A DNA stretch of 64,000 nt from Blastomussa wellsi (lineage: Eukaryota > Cnidaria > Anthozoa > Scleractinia > Plerogyridae): the NCBI GenBank assembly GCA_947652115.1, contig OX393568.1:5214641-5278640 (forward strand), written 5' to 3'. Positions within the stretch are counted from its first letter, which is position 1, and each line of letters begins with the position of its first letter. The notes beneath the pieces were generated by a model, which did not search any database, had not been told where the DNA came from, and saw only the letters and a list, made by a program, of their open reading frames with translations. The translations under genes were made by a program, and so were the position numbers. Shown here piece by piece: positions 60,301-64,000 of this stretch.

Positions 60301-62582
60301 ATATTGTGTGCTTTTGAGCCAAAATGAAGAAAAACTCCTGTTAAAAGAGCTACATGAGCACGCTTGTTTTCTATAGAAAACAGTGGGAGAACCAATCAGA
60401 TTCGCGGATAATTTCAAATAGAACACGTCTGAGTTTCTACTAATTGGTGATAGAACATGACTGCGCCCGAGTTGCTCTTTAAAGGAAAATATATATTTTT
60501 TTTTTTGCTTTTGCCTTAAAATGTCATAAATTATTTTGATTGTATTCAATTTTCATGAGTGACAGCTAACTTGGCCTCGTCTCATAGCCCCTGGTGTACT
60601 GAACCTATATTCCCTACCCCTTGTTATTACTTCATGTTAAGGTTCAATTACATTCTTACTTCCTGCAACTTATGAAATTTTTATTCTTTATTGCAGAAAC
60701 GTGGAAGCCATTTAAGCATAAAAAATTTAGACGTAAAGGACATCAAGGTTAGAAATCTAAAATATCAGATTAAGATTATGTTAAGTTTTAAGTTCACCTT
60801 TTCGCACATGCAATGCTATGTAATTTAGCACTACAGGTGTAAGTACATGTAGCTCATTCATGTCCAAAACACCCGAAATGTAACGGGCTTTAAAAGGGGT
60901 GACGTTCCGTGAAGGATCATGACAGTCCGTCCGCCGGGTTGGTACGACCCGCCATGGATCGTCATGGATCATGTGCACACTGGTAGGTGAAACCCAAAAC
61001 TCTTTATGAATATACCACGTTCTTTAATCCATAAGATGAAAATAAAGCTTCTGGTGATGGGTTGCTGTCAGGGCTGTAATTAAGGGCCGTAACCCGTAAC
61101 ACCTGTTACGGCTGAGTATGCTTGATTTTCCCTTGGTGCTACGGGTGAAATTACCTGTTGTTGATAGAATTTAACCACAAAGTAACAAGTTTGCTACGGG
61201 TGTGGAGAACAAGGCTACAGGTGACACAAAACTTAATGACAGCCCTGGCTGTGATCTGGCTGCTGGTGATGGGCTGTCATGATCTGTCACAAGTGCGTTG
61301 ATCCACCAACATTCCTATCCCCTAAAATCACCAAGCTACGATAACAGTTTGTAACAAGATCTGAGCTACAGTTGACATTTAGATGACACCATGGTACAAT
61401 TTACACAAATACTGATAATGACTATTTATTATTATTATTATTTGACTTCGCCATAGTGAATCAACACCATGGCTGGAGATGAAACAGGACTTGCGTTCCA
61501 GTTTAATTGATATGAATATTATGGACATACATAAAAACAGCAGGCAGCAAAAACTTTATGTAGAATAGTATACGGAAAAATAGCCATGAAATAATCAGCA
61601 ATAACTGCTTCTAATTAGTAGAAACTCAGCTGTGTTTTATTGGAAATCCATGAATCTAATTGGTTCTCAGACTGTTTTCTATTCGCCGATAGAAAGCAAT
61701 CGCATGCATGTTGCTCCTTGAAGGCAAGATTTTTCTTGATTTTTAAAATGGCAGCTTTTGGAATGCAATACTTTAGAGTTTCTTCTAAAACAATTAGACT
61801 AATCACCCTCGTTTTCTATGAGCGATAGTCAACTCTTCTGCACCTCGTTGACTATTAGCTCATAGAAATCTTGGACTCGTAGTCTAATTGTTACTTATAG
61901 AACTTAGAAATGCCAAGGAGGTAAAAAAATATCCAGATCTGCAAAAGTCAGATCCATTACTTTGCATATATTGCCATTTGCATCCATCCTTTAAGCGTGA
62001 TGAATTTAACATGTTGTTTTACTTTAATTTAAAACGTCAATGGTTTTGTCTCACTTTTGACCAATGGAATGTTTGCGGTCACATTGCAAAACTGACAATG
62101 TTTTTGGTGTGATATGATCTTGTTTCATACAGAAGCTATCGATGTTTCGAAATTTGCCGCCCCACTTTGATGAAAGTTTGCAAGGAAAATATGATTGCAA
62201 CGGAGACAAGAAAATTTAACACGTCTGAATGAATTTTTGCCAAGGAGTCACTTTAAAGCAAGATATCAAGTGCGTGATTCACTAATCCAAAGAAACACAA
62301 AACCAGACAACAGCGTTGACGTTTCAAAAATAAAACTATGCGCTAAATTTATCACGCTTAAAGGATGGATGCAAATGGTAGTACAATGCAGATTGAAAGT
62401 TTTCAATAGTCATAATGGTTGGCTTTATTAATTATCAGAAATGGCAAAACAAATTATTGCAATAGACAATTAAACAAAGCTGGATAATAAATAATTGTTA
62501 ATAATATTGTTCAATACAGAAACAGCTCCGGAAAAGAAAACGAAGGGATCACCAAGACAGCACACAAGAGATGGAAATTAAG
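51328..62582 (+). CDS. partial gene of small in-phase exons, basic charged protein of unknown function
   Basis: Four exons can be joined without changing frame: 51328-51393 (22 codons), 57524-57622 (33), 60697-60747 (17) and 62520-62582 (21). All begin and end in phase 0. The 93 residues are rich in Lys, Arg, Gln and Ser, with no cysteine-rich or membrane segment: RSDQIRKQKRLNDDK, SSIRRKQERFQRSLRSLK and KQLRKRKRRDHQ. This composition suits a coiled coil or a nucleic-acid- or cytoskeleton-associated protein, but I recognise no family. The gene must continue past the window, since no stop follows exon 4 before its donor. Additional exons could hide in the long introns. The evidence is matching splice signals plus phase, not homology. 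Confidence 0.5.
52990..53093 (+). mobile_element. SINE fragment
   Basis: CTCTCAGGTGTATAAATCC, then TTACATTGGGGGTAACCCTG, then CAGTGGATTAGCAACCAATC and CAGGGG, is the forward orientation of the central part of the 16.6 and 63.9 kb SINE. The head and tail are missing. Confidence 0.6.
53500..53670. repeat. dispersed SINE-like repeat
   Basis: TTGGGTTGAGTTTGTTATTG, then GTTCTCACTTTGCTCCAAGG, then GTTTTCTCGGGCTCTCCGG and TTTTCC, is a sequence type I recall as widely dispersed in cnidarian genomes. It occurs once in this window, so the call rests on memory of the pattern. The overlapping 53288-53623 frame is not considered coding. Confidence 0.35.
55811..55970. mobile_element. 160-bp MITE with GGCTGGTTTTCACTAG ends
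   Basis: GGCTGGTTTTCACTAG at 55811 and CTAGTGAAAACCAACC at 55970 are terminal inverted repeats with one mismatch. The flanks are CTTTAA and TTTATC. The interior is AT-rich and non-coding. Confidence 0.7.
57524..57622 (+). CDS. exon 2 of the unknown + strand gene
   Basis: The acceptor TTTTGCCCTTACAG is strong and the donor is CTCAAG|GTATTG. The exon has 33 codons in phase 0, including MSILNSEKSDTLNSS and RRKQERFQRSLRSLK, a predicted charged helix. Confidence 0.5.
57776..59468. repeat. inverted TAGCCTGCGAACAGGCT ends (possible element)
   Basis: TAGCCTGCGAACAGGCTCTC at 57776 and GGAGCCTGTTCGCAGGCTA ending near 59468 are inverted copies 1.7 kb apart. They may be the two ends of one element or two solo copies. 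The short palindrome at 23488 shares the end. An additional imperfect hairpin (CCAGAGGTTT...AAACCTCTGG) lies inside at 58782-58856. Confidence 0.35.
59783..60177. mobile_element. TTAA-flanked MITE, complete copy
   Basis: TTAA (59783-59786), then AGGAGCACTGTCACGG, and at the other side CCCTGTGACAGTGCTCCT then TTAA (60174-60177). The interior is non-coding. It lies in an intron of the unknown + strand gene. Confidence 0.75.
60178..60450 (-). repeat. dispersed repeat, inverted relative to 61615-61893
   Basis: CAATTAGACTACGGGCCCGA, then GTTTTCTATGTGCGAATAG, and further GTTTTAGTAGAAACTCTAAA and CCAATCAGATTC occur here. The same blocks occur in inverted order at 61615-61893 (CCATGAATCTAATTGG, TTTAGAGTTTCTTC, CGTAGTCTAATTGTT). 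The copy immediately abuts the TTAA element. Confidence 0.6.
60697..60747 (+). CDS. exon 3 of the unknown + strand gene
   Basis: Acceptor TTATTCTTTATTGCAG, 17 codons (KRGSHLSIKNLDVKDIK) in phase 0, donor ATCAAG|GTTAGA. Both splice sites fit consensus. Confidence 0.5.
61064..61252. mobile_element. MITE with CAGGGCTG ends and GCTGT direct repeats
   Basis: CAGGGCTGTAATTAAGG at 61069 and CTTAATGACAGCCCTG at 61247 are inverted ends. GCTGT flanks both sides (61064-61068 and 61248-61252). The interior repeats GTTACGGG / CCCGTAAC motifs. The CAGGG start resembles hAT ends, but an 8-bp duplication is not evident. Confidence 0.65.
61615..61893 (+). repeat. dispersed repeat, partner of 60178-60450
   Basis: TAGAAACTCAGCTGTGTTTT...GGAAATCCATGAATCTAATTGG...TTTAGAGTTTCTTCTAAAAC...CGTAGTCTAATTGTT. 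An inner palindrome (GAGCGATAGTCAACTC...GTTGACTATTAGCTC) is at 61830-61860. No coding capacity. Confidence 0.6.
62520..62582 (+). CDS. exon 4 of the unknown + strand gene
   Basis: Acceptor ATTGTTCAATACAG, 21 codons (KQLRKRKRRDHQDSTQEMEI, then K) in phase 0, donor ATTAAG|GTCTTA, which is weaker than the others. The basic KRKRR could be a nuclear localisation signal. Confidence 0.45.
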
Positions 62583-62626
62583 GTCTTAACACAAATTTGT
62601 TTAAAATACAATGTTGATTAGTGTTC

Positions 62627-62842
62627 CAGTGCTACGCGCCTTACCGTTGCCACTCGGGAAAGTTTTTGATTAAATTTTGACATCTTTTTGACAACTTTTT
62701 GCTAACTTCAACATCTCCACCCTTGGAAATTCTCATGTTCTGATTGGCTGGCTCGCTTTGAAGATAGCAAAAAGTTGTCAAAAAGATGTCAAAATTTAAT
62801 CAAAAACTTTCTCGAGTGGCAACGGTAAGGTGCGTAGCACTG
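62627..62842. mobile_element. foldback element with 75-80 bp arms
   Basis: CAGTGCTACGCGCCTTACCG, then TTGCCACTCGGGAAAG and TTTTTGATTAAATTTTGACA, is repeated in inverted form as CAAAATTTAATCAAAAAC, then CTCGAGTGGCAACGGTAAGG and TGCGTAGCACTG. The arms differ at a few positions around a 60-bp spacer. No clear target duplication. Confidence 0.75.
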
Positions 62843-63899
62843 TAAGATATGTAGCAAGTTGTTATTATCAATTGTATTCGTGTGACCAAGGACCAATGAG
62901 TGCAATACTATAATATTATATTTTTGTGATTCAGCATGAAATTGTCGTAATGCCCATATATGGTCAGAAAGTCATTGTTACCTACCGCCCATAAATAACA
63001 GATATCCTGCGTTATTCCACAAATTGTCACATTGCCCATATATGGTCATTATGCTCTCAGTATCCGTCAACTGCAGCTGACAGATATTCTGCTGTATACG
63101 TTAAGTAATGATAATTTGGTAAAAGTCTTGCAAAGTGCCACATAACTCTCTTCGTGGACAATTTGTTGAATAATAATAAAAACAATTATTCTGCTCAATC
63201 TTACAAAATATCGTCAACTATCAGGTGATATTCCATGCAATTTCGCAGGATAATTGTTAAACATAGTAAATTACATAGCTTGTCAAGATGCTTTTGAAGT
63301 CTTGCAAAGCACTGTACAACTACAACTATAACTAATATTAAGCTGTTAAGTATTATTTGTTGATAACAAAACAATATAATTATTATCCTACTCAATCTTG
63401 TGGAACATAGCATGATTGTAGCAAATTCAGCCATTGGCGTTCTCAGCTAATTATAAGGTGATATTCAGCACAATTTTGCAGACTAGATTTTTCATCACTA
63501 TAAAACAGTCTAGTGGGCCGAAAACTAAAATCAACCAGTTTCTTAACTTGACCCAAGTAAGTTGTGTGATAAATGTATGTTTGCTTAGTACCATACTATG
63601 ATACTACCAAATGAGGTTAACTGTTTTTTCGGAGACGCATGAAACAGTTGCCGTTGGTGAGAAAGGCATGTGTTTTGAGTCATGTGGCTTATAACTGTCA
63701 AATGAAAAGGTAAATGTACATGAGCACATTCCTTTGCTCGTAGATTATCTTGATCCTCGCTCGTGCTTCAACCAGTTCAACTATATACTTCATGAGTATT
63801 GATCTTTTTCGCTATCGTTAGAACATGATTCAGTTAAAAGTTTTTTACTATCTAGACAGTATGCTGCCTCGTAGGTAAAACCTTGTGAATAGTGGCCCA
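62843..63899. other. terminal intronic or intergenic stretch
   Basis: AT-rich, with no exon I can support. The block TGCCCATATATGGTCA occurs twice (about 62951 and 63035), and a diverged block (CAGGTGATATTCCATGCAATTT / AAGGTGATATTCAGCACAATTT) occurs at 63221 and 63457. Both look like remains of repeats. Confidence 0.45.
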
Positions 63900-64000
63900 T
63901 CAGGCCGGAGCTTCTCCCGGTTTCCTTAGCATGAAGCGACTAGCAGTATTTCTATCCCCCCCCCTGGATGGGATGCTAGTCTATCGCAGGGTTACCCCTA
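63900..64000 (-). mobile_element. SINE, truncated by window end
   Basis: CAGGCCGGAGCTTCTCCCGG, then TTTCCTTAGCATGAAGCGAC, then CCCTGGATGGGATGCTAGTC and GCAGGGTTACCCC match 16608-16700 in the same orientation. The head would lie beyond the window. Confidence 0.7.

Overview
This is eukaryotic, animal nuclear DNA. The genes have introns with GT/AG borders, the intergenic spaces are long and AT-rich, and there are many small inverted-repeat elements, tRNA-derived SINEs and retroelement fragments. The protein content (invertebrate-type dystroglycans) and repeats I associate with coral and sea-anemone genomes point to a cnidarian, probably an anthozoan such as a stony coral. No species can be named from the window alone.

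The main content is a cluster of three dystroglycan-family genes between about 6.8 and 35.2 kb. Gene A (+, 6974-9904, 976 aa) is a divergent, apparently single-coding-exon relative. It has one cadherin-like (CADG) plus one SEA/S6-like module, a membrane segment and a very long cytoplasmic tail. It lacks the alpha-dystroglycan N-terminal domain and the C-terminal PPxY motif. Gene B (-, 20406 to 13630, three coding exons, 940 aa) is the most complete dystroglycan: signal peptide, alpha-DG N-terminal domain, convertase sites, a TPTP motif, a TTTEKP mucin stalk, CADG, a SEA/S6 domain with a Gly-Ser pair at the expected autocleavage position, a membrane segment and a dystrophin-binding PPAY C-terminus. 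Gene C (-, 35148 to 27817, three coding exons, 1725 aa) shares Gene B's exon layout, intron phases and termini, but it has five tandem CADG-SEA/S6 modules and a glycine-rich cytoplasmic insert. Genes B and C lie head-to-tail, and Gene A faces them tail-to-tail. If expressed, these proteins would be alternative extracellular-matrix receptors. B and C could link to the dystrophin complex; A could not do so through PPxY.

From 35 to 51 kb I find no convincing host gene. The stretch holds mobile-element remains: TTAA-flanked elements, a 0.4 kb foldback element at 41.4 kb, Penelope-like fragments with a hammerhead-like fold, and a broken LINE-type reverse transcriptase fused to a long (AAT)n tract at 45 kb. 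From 51.3 kb to the window end there is a chain of four small, in-phase exons on the + strand. They encode the start of a basic, charged protein of unknown function that continues past the window.

The rest is introns and spacers dotted with foldback elements, several with recognisable target-site duplications of 4, 5, 9, 10 or 15 bp.
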